From Xiphias gladius (Eukaryota > Chordata > Actinopteri > Istiophoriformes > Xiphiidae), in the NCBI RefSeq assembly GCF_016859285.1, contig NC_053421.1:6884501-6948500 (forward strand): DNA of 64,000 bases, given 5' to 3'. This document shows, one piece after another, positions 24,861 through 49,340 of this stretch. Position 1 is the stretch's first letter; every line of letters begins with the position of its first letter. Position numbers and translations under genes: made by a program. The notes under the pieces were generated by a model. The model ran no database searches and was not told where the DNA came from. It was given only the letters and a program-made list of their open reading frames with translations.

Positions 24861-25214
24861 CTCACTAGCTCACTCTGTCTCCAAGGATTTTGAAAAGCGG
24901 AGGAAACTTAACAATTAAAAGTTTCTAATGTTGGACAGTTTATGGATCGAATGAGATAAGAAAGTGCAGGAGAAATTAAGTTTTCACATCTATAGAACAG
25001 CATTTAAGCTTCACCTTCATACACTTCACAGGTTTAAATATAAATATCAGACACACACACACAGGCAGGATCCCAAAAATACAGGTAAGAATGTTAATGT
25101 GACAACAGGATTGAGGATAAGAAATTTTAAAAAGTTAAAGGCTACAATAGTTAATTTTTTTTTAATATTACCACCAGATTACATGGCTACTTAAGTGTGA
25201 AAGAGGTCACTCAG

Positions 25215-26160
25215 AGGGATGAAACCACTGTGAATTATCACCTGAATCCACAGCAGAAGATGGGTTTTAAGCCTAGACATTAAGCTCCATTTGAGACAGC
25301 CTCCCGAATTTGCAGTGTGAGTTTATTCTAAAGAGGGAATGCTCAATGTGCAGAGACTCGACCACGTAAAATTCTTTTATTAAACCTAGGAACAGTTAAG
25401 CAAAAAGCATTAAGGGAATGTAAAAGTGGAGTGTATGGAGTGAGAAGACTGGACATCTTGAAAGGAGCCAGTCCATTTAAACTCTGGTACGTCAGACGGA
25501 GGATTTTGAAATCAGCTCTGGCTTGTATTGGTAGCCAGTGCAGACAAGACAACAGCATAGGTGTTGGATGATCAAACTTCAGAGATCTTGTGAGGACTCT
25601 GGCAGCTGCTCTTTGCTGTCATAAGTAGGAAAAGAGAAAAGCACATTGCAGCAATCAGTTTTGAATGTTGCACATGCAAGCACAAGGATTTCGACATCTG
25701 ATCTTGACTGTGTTACGTAAATGGAAAAAGGAAGATTTTGTCATAGTTTTCATATGAGGCTCAAAAATAAGAGAGGGATACAAAAGCTATTCTAAGCTAA
25801 GCTAGAATTCTTGACTTCCCTGAGAAACTATGCAGCCATCATGATTTATGGAAACGTCCATTAAAACTGATCAATATCTGGCTGGACCAACAAAGCAACA
25901 TTTCAGTCTTCTGGGCAATCAAACGATGATAAGCAGTTCTCTGCTTTCACAAGCTGGGAGGGGTCACCAACTGCTACAGCAAGATGGATTTGTGTGCTTT
26001 CGGCATAGTAATGAAATGTGTGTTGTTTTTATTTGAAGATGTGACCAAGTGGCCGAATGTACACACAGAACAGAGATGGCCCAAGCACTGATCCCAGTGG
26101 AACAACATTCTTGAACTTAGAGCAGGAATATAGAGTATTATTGCATACTTCTCCTTGTGT
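25215..26160 (-). mobile_element. L2-like LINE fragment, C-terminal reverse transcriptase, inactive
   Basis: Read on the minus strand, the segment encodes successive pieces of non-LTR reverse transcriptase: PLGSVLGPSLF near 26090, the catalytic box near 25996-26010 (YYAES, where active elements have YADD), a DCCNVLFSFP-like piece, AAARVLT near 25600, and LHWLPIQARADFKIL in an open 71-codon stretch (25343-25558). Loss of both catalytic aspartates and several stops make it dead. The clade is probably L2/Maui-like from these motifs; the 5' end is missing. Confidence 0.82.
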
Positions 26161-26438
26161 TCTGTCAGATATGACTGGACCTGTTTACATGCAAATTTAT
26201 TAATTCATCATTAGCCCATGGACCACATAAGCATCCTGTTGTGACTGTTGGCACTAGTAGACAAAGTTCCAAATGACACAATATTGAATCTGATATCATT
26301 AGTTTTGTGCCAGTAAAGAAAATACTCACAGGAGCAATGTATCAAATCACCAAAGATTAGAAAAGTATAAGAGTATTACAAGGCAGGTAATGGCTTGTGT
26401 TCCACAAGATGGAAAAAAAGCATCCTGGAAAACACACA

Positions 26439-26471
26439 TTCATACATACATACATACATACATACACACAC

Positions 26472-26566
<95 letters not shown>
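26439..26566. repeat. Compound (CATA)n-(CA)n microsatellite, 128 bp
   Basis: Two blocks of CATA/TACA units separated by CA, then a pure CA run of about 65 bp. The overlapping ORFs on both strands are artefacts of this repeat. Confidence 0.95.
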
Positions 26567-26568
<2 letters not shown>

Positions 26569-27170
26569 CTTTTATCCTGTGAATGAGCAGGCCAGCCAAA
26601 GTCATCTGGAAGCTTACACATGCCAATGAATAAATAAAGCTGTAATTAGTAAAGAAAACAGCGCCACCTGTTGGTGTCTCACCCCTGTGAACTCAGACCA
26701 TTATAGGGAGCTGTGAGAAACACCTGAGCCTGCAAAGACTGTGTGTTAAAGGGCTGGCACACACGCGCGATGTGTGTGTGCGAGAGAGAGCAAGTTTTTT
26801 ATGTGGGCCACCCGTGTAACCATGTGTGTCTCAGGGCTTCCATTTGTAAAGAGGCTTACTGAGCATATGTGTCGGTATTGTGAGAGTGTGTGTATTTGTG
26901 TGCTCCTCTGTGTGTATATGAAGGGGTCCAACTGCGTGTCCTGGGGCCCACCTGGCAGTCCTGTGCAGATTCTGGGGCCTGAGCAGCTGGCCTGGGGGCT
27001 GGTGAGGGTGCTTGGTGGGGGGAGGTCTGAGAGGGGTGTGGGGGGTCTTCCATGGCCCCTGTCCCACCAGACCCAGACAGTAGGAGGCAGATGGACAGGC
27101 CACAGTCAATGCCAGAGGGCCAAAGGGGGCCATGGGGCAGAGCGAGAGGGCCAGCCAAGACCAACTGAGT

Positions 27171-27211
<41 letters not shown>
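27171..27211. repeat. (TC)n-(CA)n microsatellite
   Basis: A TC run passing directly into a CA run. Confidence 0.9.
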
Positions 27212-27215
<4 letters not shown>

Positions 27216-27249
27216 AAAGAAGAAAAAAAATACGCACACAAAAACATAT

Positions 27250-28050
27250 TAACTGATGAAAAACGTGAAAAAGTTGCCTTCTGACAGTTGTCAGAGAATG
27301 GCTTGGAACATTCAGCATACGGATTATGAATTCAATATAAGATAGTGATAGAGATTGTGTTAGAAAAGCTTTTCTGGTCCAGAAAAGGTAAAAGTTGAGC
27401 TTCTTACTAAATGCATTCCAGTCAACTGTGACTCAAATTTGTGAAAAAAATGATACCAGTGCCCCCCAACAACAGATGTTCCTTATGTGAGCTGTACTTT
27501 CAGGCAAACTTTCACAGAACTGCTGCAAGACATGAAGGCGCTGGATGCAAAAATACCAAATGAAAAAAAGATGTAAACATCTGCACATTTATATCTATTA
27601 CAAAAACCCAATTTATTGTCTAAGCTTTTGACCAGATCAGAGCATTGGACATGCCTATGTTTTTCCCCCGTATGAGCTGTCTTCTCTGGCACTGGAGCCA
27701 AAAGCTGATGTTCATCCTTGATGTTACAGCTACTCTGTGAATGTCATAACATTATGTTGCATAATACATGTTCATCCAGATATACATGGGAACGGAAAAT
27801 TCCCCCACTGAACACCAAAATTGATCCAAAAATGTAGTATACCATAACAATGGCTTTAGAGATGACGTTCCCCTCAAGTTATAACAAATTAATAATATTG
27901 ATAAAGAACGACAGAAAAAGCAGGTGTGTTAAATTAAAGAACAGAACAGAATGGAGAATACAATATTCAAGGCTGAACTACTGTATATGTATTTATGTAT
28001 GATACACACATGATGCATAAACATGCATCAACCAATCATCAAGTCTCTTT
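27250..28050. other. Intergenic sequence without a recognised feature
   Basis: AT-rich unique sequence; no coding frame with family likeness. The same holds for 11230-12110, 12960-13690, 14470-15390, 16010-16820, 18400-18880, 22110-23020, 23440-24590 and 29480-30060. Confidence 0.4.
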
Positions 28051-28379
28051 TTAAACTTTCTGCAGCTGATTTCTGCCGTGCGACAGAGGAAAACAAGAAA
28101 ACTGTGCCAGAAAACAACACTGTTTTAAACAGACAGTCACAGTGATTTGAGCATGTGGTATTGACACAGAGTTTATTGTGAACATGTACTATAGATGGTG
28201 GTGTAGGAGGTAGCCACCGGCTCCAGTAGTCCAGAGAGCCACAGATGCTCCACTGTTTGTGTGTTGACTCTCTGTAATTTGTTTGCTCTAATTTGTTTTG
28301 CCGTGCCAGGGGAGTTCCGATTTTAATTTTGCTGTGTGTGTGTTTACCCCTCTTTGTGGATCGCTGATCTGTTAAGCAT

Positions 28380-28384
<5 letters not shown>

Positions 28385-28420
<36 letters not shown>
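28385..28420. repeat. (GA)n microsatellite
   Basis: A pure GA run of about 18 units. Confidence 0.92.
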
Positions 28421-28424
<4 letters not shown>

Positions 28425-28499
28425 CAGAGTCAGCGTGGAGGGTAGGCTGTTCAGAGAAGCAAATTAAAAAAGGAGCAGTGCAGATTGTTTTAAGCTCTG

Positions 28500-29470
28500 G
28501 CAGCCCCTTCAGGCCCAAAGGCCTCGCTCGCAGCCTGCACCTGCTCCGTCCTCCCGGGAGCCTGGTTCTTGATCCGTGGCCCTCATTTCTCCTCCCCGGG
28601 CCCCTAGCCCAGCCGCCTCATCTTCTCCTCTCCTCTCATTTCTACTCTTATTTTTTCCTCGTCTGCTTTATCTCCACCCCATCGACTTCACACCTTTTCC
28701 TTCCCTTCTACAGTCTCCATCCTCTTCCTGACTCCTCCTCTTAAACTTAAATAATAATGACTTTATTAGTATAACACCTTTCGTGCAAAGATCCAGCCCA
28801 AAGTGTTTTACAGACAAGATTAGAAACAAAGGTCAAAACTAAAATGAAAATAAAACATAACTTCAAAAAAAAAGGTTAAGTTAAAGTTAACTCAAAGTCA
28901 AAGCCAAATTAAAAAGATAGGTCTGCAATTTCTTTTAAAAAATACAAAGGGTTTGTTGTTCTAAGATCCCAGAGGAGGTGTGTAGAAAGGTGCTAGGTTA
29001 TGTAAGGCTTATAGACAAGTAAATGGACTTTATAATCAATTCTAAAAGAAACAGGTAGCCAGTGTAGTGATGCAAGCAGTGGGGTGATGTGACGTCTCTT
29101 TTTTCTACCAGTGTAAATCCTGGCTGCATCATTCTGAATTAACTTTTATTTTCTTAAAGACTTTCTTTGGAAGCCCAGTAAACCCTGCCTCTCTCCCCTC
29201 CAAAAACTCCTGCTGCTCCTTTCCTCTCTCCTCTTCCCCAGTGACTTCCTTCTATTCCTCGGCGCCTCAGTCCTGGCCCTATTTACCCCTTTCCTCCTCT
29301 CCACCAGCTGCTCTCCTCTTCATTCCTCCTTTTCCTCTTGCTCCTGGTTACTTCCCTCTTTGCCCTGGCTCAACTCCTACCATTGCCTCTGATCCCCCCC
29401 CCCCTTGTAATTCTTCCTCTGCTCTCTCCTCCTCTCCTCCTGTCCTGCCTCCAGCAGCTGGCAGTCTTAA
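28500..29470. repeat. Pyrimidine-rich (C/T) region split by a LINE insertion
   Basis: 28560-28744 and 29170-29470 are both strongly C/T-biased on the plus strand (CTCC, TTCC, CCTCTCC units). The LINE fragment between them (28745-29165) is not. The two arms look like one tract of about 450 bp interrupted later. Confidence 0.6.
28745..29165 (-). mobile_element. 5'-truncated LINE (L2/Rex-like) with 3' tail
   Basis: On the minus strand the fragment reads QNDAARIYTG, then HITPLLASLHWLPVSFRIDYK, the typical C-terminal end of a non-LTR reverse transcriptase, followed by stops. It runs into a tail like 'aataaagtcattattatt', the usual AATAAAGTT(ATT)n end of such LINEs (28752-28770). The 5' end is lost, as expected for target-primed insertion. 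Confidence 0.8.
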
Positions 29471-30064
29471 TCAGCCCCTCTCTGCACCTGAACGATTGTG
29501 ACTGGTTAGCCTGATTGAAAACACACAACCACACACACATAAAACACAGTCAGAGATATGACAATATAACACTCTAAAATACAGTGTGCAGCTCGCTGAG
29601 GCTGCGTCATGACATCGGCATCGTTTTATTAACGCAAGACATATGATAAGGATGCATAACGACTGCAGGTTTAAAACTGTCACAGCTATTCTTTATTGAA
29701 ATCATCCAGTCGCTCCAGTTTTTATGACTGCACATCCTTAGGTAGTTTAAACAGCCAGTCAGCTCTACATACAGTATGGTATACTTTGTCACACATACAA
29801 TATTTACATTACCCCAGCAGTAATGCTATGACATGTTTCCAATAACAAGACTTCTAGTTTTAATATGGCTTGATTAAAGCAGTCCAACTGTATATGATGC
29901 CCGGGCTGGGGGGGCAACTGAAAAGCCCACGACCCAGCTCAGGGCAGGTCGGGATGCAGACCACAGGACGACATGATGGAAGAAGGTTGTTTCTAGAGGC
30001 TCAGTCACTGGGTCAAACTCTGGCCTTCTGTCACTAACTCACCTACTTAGGCTTTTCATTTTAA

Positions 30065-30811
30065 AAGGGTCTGTTCACCCGTATCACAAAAAGATCACAT
30101 CTTCTCTGTTACCCCAAGTGGTACATAGCCATGCAAACAGTTTTGGCTCTGTGTGTCCAGGTTTTGAGATATTAGTAAAATGAGATTGTAAGATTTCTGT
30201 CTCCACCTGAATGTGATGGACGTGAATAATATGTTGTTTGTTATGCTCACAGCATTGAAAAACAACATTTGAAGCTGCAATTAACTGATATTTTGCCCAC
30301 TTGGGGGCATCAGAACCAACTGTACACACAGCACTGACATATTATCACCTTTGATAAGCTGAACTTTGAAGTCGTGTTTGTGTCCACCTGTTCAGGGTAA
30401 GTCCAATATTCACTCTCCTTTCATCTCTGTTTTGCTCTCCACCAACTGCTGAGGGAAATATCCAGCTCTTTAACTGCTACACACTCCACTATGTTCACCG
30501 GCTAGATGCTAACTTGTCCGTCTGCCGTTTGGTGCGGAGCAGGTAGCATACAGTGGGGTTATCAGAGCTTTGTCAATGACAACAGCTGCCTGCTACGTCT
30601 GTAAACAACACTGATGAGACCAAACCAACAAAGTCCAGTTGCAGGCCTGCACACCAAGACAAGGAGGTAAAAGATACATAGTGCTGAGGGTAGAAGAGTG
30701 GAGTTGGTGATGACTCTTAGTGCATTTGTCACTATGAGCGTAACCTTTCACATTAGAGATAGTTATTTGGTCCACTGTTAATATGAAAAATTCTGATTAT
30801 AGCAGCTTTAA
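30065..30811 (+). repeat. Teleost interspersed repeat, copy 1 (partner at 38.7-39.1 kb)
   Basis: Shares with 38664-39088 the ordered blocks 'aagtcgtgtttgtg', 'ctgagggaaatat', 'tggtagcatacagt' (or close forms), 'acagctgcctgc' and the end 'gcagctttaa'. Noncoding; this family is common in fish genomes. The part before 30360 may be a further section of the same element. Confidence 0.6.
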
Positions 30812-31317
30812 ATAATTCAACAGAAATCTCTTTATGGACACAATGTCCCTGTTACTCTAAATAATCTGCAGATCTCACTGGGAACTAGGGCTGTCACTTT
30901 GTATTTTAAAATCTACCCTGCAAATTTGGAAAAAAAAAAATTAAATATTCGATCTGTGATGATCTGCTCGAATTCAAAATTAACAGCGTGATTGACCAGT
31001 AACTCAACTTGAATTATAAGCCTTTCGAAGCAGTGGAAACATTCTGGGTTTGATACCATAGGCAGAAAAATTATAGACAAGTTAAGGCTGTTGGGTGCCT
31101 CTATGAAATGCAACTGCCTTACAGTAATGTTACCACACCAACAAATCCGAAGTCCCGTGTTAGCTTGCCACTCAAGTGAGGCAGAAGAGGCCCTGCAAAT
31201 GTAACAGCACAACGTCAGTTCTACCAGATAGGGTAAGATTAGGCTAAATATGTAGTGGTCCGGTTCATTTGAATCATTTACATGTTAGTTATCATTCGCT
31301 CAAACCGGATTTCTTTA

Positions 31318-31640
31318 TGACAGCCTGACTCTAAAGAGTTTTCACTGGAACTCCTTTCTACTGAAGGAACAGTTCCTATGAAAACCACTGACAGCATGTT
31401 CTGTGTATTATCCAGATTAACAGGAATTCCAAAGAGATCTTGCATGTTGAATTTGAATTTTTTCTCACGTCATTATTCAATGATGTGAGCACCACAAATG
31501 AAATTCCATTCACCTCTATTGCATTGGGATGGAGGCAAAACTTGGAGAAATAAAACTAAAACTATCCGCATGGCTCAGTACCACCAAAGGTACATGAGAA
31601 AATATTTTTTTGTAATTTGGAAGGACTGATCCTTTAACTT
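31318..31640. repeat. Probable teleost interspersed repeat
   Basis: Blocks 'aacagttcctatgaaaac', 'aaattccattcacctcta', 'gtaccaccaaaggtacatg' and the end 'ggactgatccttta' match a repeat type I associate with fish intergenic DNA. Borders approximate. Confidence 0.42.
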
Positions 31641-33346
31641 AAGTCACATCTACTCTATACGCACCACAATCTGTATACAGCCATCATACCGTATTGCCAT
31701 TGCGAGCACTTCCACTAAGCTTAACATGACATAAAAAAGTGAACTCTTGCCGACACATTTTGGTCCCTTTTTTACGCAAGATTTTTCGTTTAGCAATGTT
31801 CAGTTCTGTTCCATTTGGTATTATGACCGTCTCTGCAAAGGCTTTTCATCAGCTGCTTCACTGATGACATTCAAACAGAGTAACATTCACACACACAGCC
31901 AACATACTGTAAGCAGCATGGTCCCCTCACAGCACAGTCATTATCCTGCACTACTGATACACACACTTGTGTTTCCCACTCATTGGCGTATTCTGTTCTC
32001 TACCTCCCCAGCAGACTGTTCCCATTGAAATAAGGTGAAAATAAATTTCCACTAGTGCAAAATAACACCTCTCTTTGAGAGAAATAAGAAAACAAAGATG
32101 TACAAAAAAATAAATATTTGACACACACGTTCAGATAGAAAGAATAATAATCAAGTGGCACTGATAATAAATTATATTCCAACAAAAAATGTTGCTCAAC
32201 TGTATTTTCACTCGAGTTCGAGCACTAAGGCTTATTTGTTGCTGTGCTCAGTGACAGTATGCATGCAAAGTATGCATGCACTTGCACATACACACACACA
32301 AACACACGCTGATAGGTTACCTGTGAATGGGAACCCCATTACTAAAGTTTAGAACTGAATGAGAAATAATTTGCTGTGTTAAATCTAATGCAGGTCCTCG
32401 TTAGAGTGTGGAATGACCTTGATGTTACAGAATGAAGGAGATACCAGGCTGACGGCTGACTCCATCTAGTGGTCAAAAGTAAAAACCACAGCTCTCCAAT
32501 AAGACCTAAAGGATGCTGCAATGAATTACCAAAAGCTTCAAGCTCAGCAATACCACGTGCAAAAAAATTATTAATTAATGGAGAGAAATAAGGATGAAAA
32601 CCAGTAGATGAAACAGGCACAAATCTGCTCATCCTTCCTCCTGACTCATATTCAGTGGGACCACAAGTGGATGTAGGCTTGTGGTCTGATGGAGACATCA
32701 TTTTTTTGACAGTGATCCTTCCCACATACAACAGCATAAAAGGAGCTGACATTAGGATAAATCTAGGACACGAACTGGCACTCAGTGTCAATTGTTTTTC
32801 CTTCTTCAGCAAATGGATGGTTAATAGCCAAGACACAACAGCTGTTCCTTTTAGCCACATGATCAATCTCCGCCTGTCTGAATGGGTTTGTGCGTTAAGA
32901 CGCATGGCAGAGTGGTGATTTGTTGCATCATTTCATAGCAAGCGAAGTACCACCTGTCTTGTCTACAGCACTCCTCTGTCGTTGCCACACTTTTCATGGG
33001 AGGTTTCCTTTGCGTTAACCTTTCAAACCAGCTTCTACATCTTAGGACGAGACGAATAAGGCAAAGAGAAACTGCCACAGGGACAGTTCCGACGTTACGG
33101 GTGGGGACAAACAGTACAGTAGCATGTGCATTATGAGGTTAAGTTTGTATGCTCTGCATATAAATACCCAGTTTGTCCATCAGGAAGTAACATGTTTAGT
33201 ATTGGAGGTGGAGGAGCTGGAATAGTTTCTTCAGCTGTGAGAGCTGTTGTCTGGATAGGCTCTTTCATCCAGGCTTATTAAGCAAAACCGATTGTTCCAG
33301 CCTCCTGTCAGTCTCAATCTGTCAGTCAATCATTGCCATTCTCAGG
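31640..33346 (-). other. Region downstream of faxc; 3' UTR extent unknown
   Basis: The faxc stop is at 33347. No clear AATAAA was seen on the minus strand over the next 1.6 kb, so the 3' end of the transcript is not placed. A 187-codon open frame (32342-32905, minus) lies here but shows no family likeness and is not called as a gene. Confidence 0.35.
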
Positions 33347-46520
<13,174 letters not shown>

Positions 46521-46708
46521 CACATTTCAAAATAAATGTCCCCTTTTGGGGTGTGTTGCAATGTTATTTTGACGACTTCCGCTATTGAACTGATGAAGCT
46601 ATTTAAAACTATTATAAACTACTGAAGCACGGGCTGCAGGGACCTCGAATGTAACTGTCAGTTACACATACCCCTTCTTTCAATGGCTGAACGTTAACAT
46701 TCTGTTAC

Positions 46709-47034
46709 TAGGACTGCAACTTCATATTATTTTCATGACCAATTAGACTGCAGATTATTTTGTCTATAAAATGTCACAACGTGGTGAAAATTACCTACCA
46801 CGGTTTCCCTGAGCTAAAAGTGACATAACCATGGTTCAAAACTCAGATATTCCCTTTACTATCATATAAGACAAAGAGCAGCAGCAGATCATCACATTTC
46901 AGAAGCTGGAAACAGTTCATGTTTGGCATTTTGCTCGGAAAATGAGTAGAACAATGGATCAGCTATCATAATGGTTACTACTCAATATTCCCACAGTTGA
47001 CTGTGTGATTAATTGACAAATTGATTCAGCTCTA
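46709..47034. mobile_element. MITE-like element, 'TAGGRCTGCAAC' TIR, copy 1
   Basis: Starts TAGGACTGCAAC and ends near TTCAGCTCTA, a rough inverted repeat of the start. Inside are 'gtctataaaatgtca' and 'agaagctgga'. The same structure recurs at 62691-62999. A very common nonautonomous DNA element of fish. Confidence 0.6.
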
Positions 47035-47883
47035 AATGTTAATAACGTTCAAGCTGGGTGTTGCTGCTTATCTCTGCTCACAGTCACAGTCACATTTGAC
47101 TTATTCTAACAGGTACAAATAGGCAGATTCAGTCTCGATGTTTTGCTCCTGCTCATTATACAGTGTATTAAGCAAACACACCGTCATTTTTCTGTAGGTC
47201 TTTCCCATACTTTTGGATAAATCTTCTTGGTCGCTGCTATACCAAACACTTTGTCATACGCTGGCATGAAAGCTCATTCTGGACCACGTTAACAGGAGGT
47301 TGAAAAATGTTCTGAAAGTGCAAATAAGCGGACCTTGAGTCAAGACTCCTTTTAGTTGTTTCGTTCTTACATACATTATTAATAATAGCCAGTTGAATAA
47401 GGTAATTAGGAGCCGGGGCGCTTTAACCTTAAAAAAAAAAAAAAAAGTCATGTTATTAGTTTTATTTTTACGACGGACTTGAACAACTTCCGGTGCTGGT
47501 GTGCTAAAGCCTAGCTTGACGCAGCTGGCCTATTGTCTACTCCCGCGGAGGAGCCACCCCGCCCTGACGAGCCCCCCGCATCCCAGTGAAACCAGTGGCT
47601 AAACGTGATGAACACACGGCCTATTGGCCGACAACACAACGTGACCACATTGACAATGATGTTGGCAACGAGTCTGCCTGCATCAGTGTTCCGCTCCAGT
47701 CCCTGGCCTGGATTTGCTCCGTCTTTATAGGCTCGATTACTGCAAATAGCTAACCACATAAAATAAATAAAACGGTGTTTTGGTGATGTACCCCTGTAAA
47801 AAGACTGTAGTCATATTCCAACACATGGGCCTGTGTTCAATTAAAAACTTTACGGCCAGTTCATCAATTCGTTGTCCGTTTAC

Positions 47884-48300
47884 CTTGATTCGTTCAAAGC
47901 AGGAGGCAGGTGAGCTGCGCCGTAGTTAACGCAGTCGGGGCAAACTACACGAAGCTGGAGAAAGGCGGCCAGGAAAGTCCGCTCCCGCTGGAGCAACTTC
48001 GGCCGCGTAAGGGGACGTTCATGGCGGCGACTTGACCCGAACCGGGTGTGCTTCTGAACCCGTTTTGCTCGAGACCGCCTCCCGGAAAGGAGGTTTCCTG
48101 GAGACCGTACAGCTATGGCTCACATCCCCGTCGGCACCACCCCAACCCCCGCGACCTGCCCAGGTCAACGCCGGGCGCCGAACTCAGGCCGAACAGGATG
48201 AACTAGCGGTGGCACGTTTAAGCTCGGGCACGGTGGCGCCCGCGGGCACGGCTGCTGCGAGTTAGGCGCGCGCGCTCCCGCGGCTTCGGGGAGCGCGCCT
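47884..48300 (-). promoter_or_regulatory. CpG-rich patch with a possible noncoding leader exon
   Basis: ATCAAG|GTAAAC on the minus strand is a strong donor (last exon base 47884) at the edge of a GC- and CpG-rich block reaching about 48300. It could be the first, noncoding exon of faxc, 1.6 kb upstream of the ATG, or of a separate noncoding transcript. The 77-codon plus-strand frame here (48032-48265) is GC-driven and not called. Confidence 0.35.
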
Positions 48301-48309
48301 CTCAGCAGC

Positions 48310-49286
48310 AGTGTTTGCCATTGCAGACAGCTGAACCAGCGTTGGAATAATAGTCCACCGCAGACACTAATGTAGCACTATTACAACCGTTCTCAAAGTT
48401 TACCCACGTCCCTTTATGTTATGTACAGAGCAATACACTGGTCATCCTCCTCGATCCTATACACAGTAATCACTTCTACAAAGCGAAATAATTAGGAATG
48501 TTCCTCATTTTGGGAAAAACCTCACAAACATCTGTATTGCTCCCCAGCTGTCTATGTTATAACCTGCTGCATTAGAGGAAAAATATGATTTTTGCACAGC
48601 TCTTACAACCTGGTTATTGGCCTCTTTAAGAACATCATACAAGCACGACTTATTCTTTTGCCATGGGCATGATTTGTATTATATAATACTTCCACAGCAG
48701 AAAGGGACCCGTCCCCTCTCCGGTGTGGACACAACTTCTACAGGCTTTAGCATTTAAAAATAATCGCTTCCAGTTCGAGCCAAAACCAGTATGAAATCAC
48801 ATTTGTTAGTGGTGGCCAGGGCCAAAACAAAAAATCAGGTTTTTCACTGTTGTGCTTTCACTCCTAAGGCAATTTTAATAGAAGATGTGGCAAAATCACA
48901 AAAATGTTCAACCTAGAAAACCAAGCTGATTCAGTGTAGTATATACTGAAAAAATGATCAAAATGAACATCATAAATTCTGAAGCTGTGTGTTTATACAG
49001 CTCCGCTACTGTATGACATAATTAAAAGGATGTACAGTTGCTTTGCACAGCTCATCAAACACTACTAAAACCATTTGTGACACTCTGGCTCGGAGTGAAG
49101 CAAAGGCTGACTGAAAACAATTAGCATAATGCAATTTTACTCTGCGTGCAAATCAGCAATGGCAGCACATCTCTAATTGTATCTCAAGGCTGTTTGTCCC
49201 TTTCCTTTGACAACCGCTGTCTCATATGCTGCATCACAGCTTCTGGCCTCTGTGAAGTTACAACTCCACACAAGACATCTGAATTT
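48310..49286. other. Intergenic spacer between faxc and coq3
   Basis: AT-rich unique sequence, no ORF of note. Confidence 0.5.
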
Positions 49287-49292
49287 TTTATT
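49287..49292 (-). terminator. coq3: Poly(A) signal AATAAA of coq3
   Basis: The plus strand reads TTTATT, 49 bp past the coq3 stop codon, giving a very short 3' UTR. Confidence 0.5.
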
Positions 49293-49340
49293 TTTTTCCC
49301 CCCTTCCTCCATTTTTTGACTTGTTCTCCAGTCTTGTGGC

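Noticed and set aside
32342-32905. 187-codon minus-strand open frame just past faxc
   Set aside because: No recognisable domain and no start context; it probably lies in the faxc 3' UTR or spacer. It would need cross-species dN/dS to revive it.
48032-48265. 77-codon plus-strand frame in the CpG-rich patch
   Set aside because: GC-rich sequence is open by chance because stop codons are rare in it; no domain likeness.
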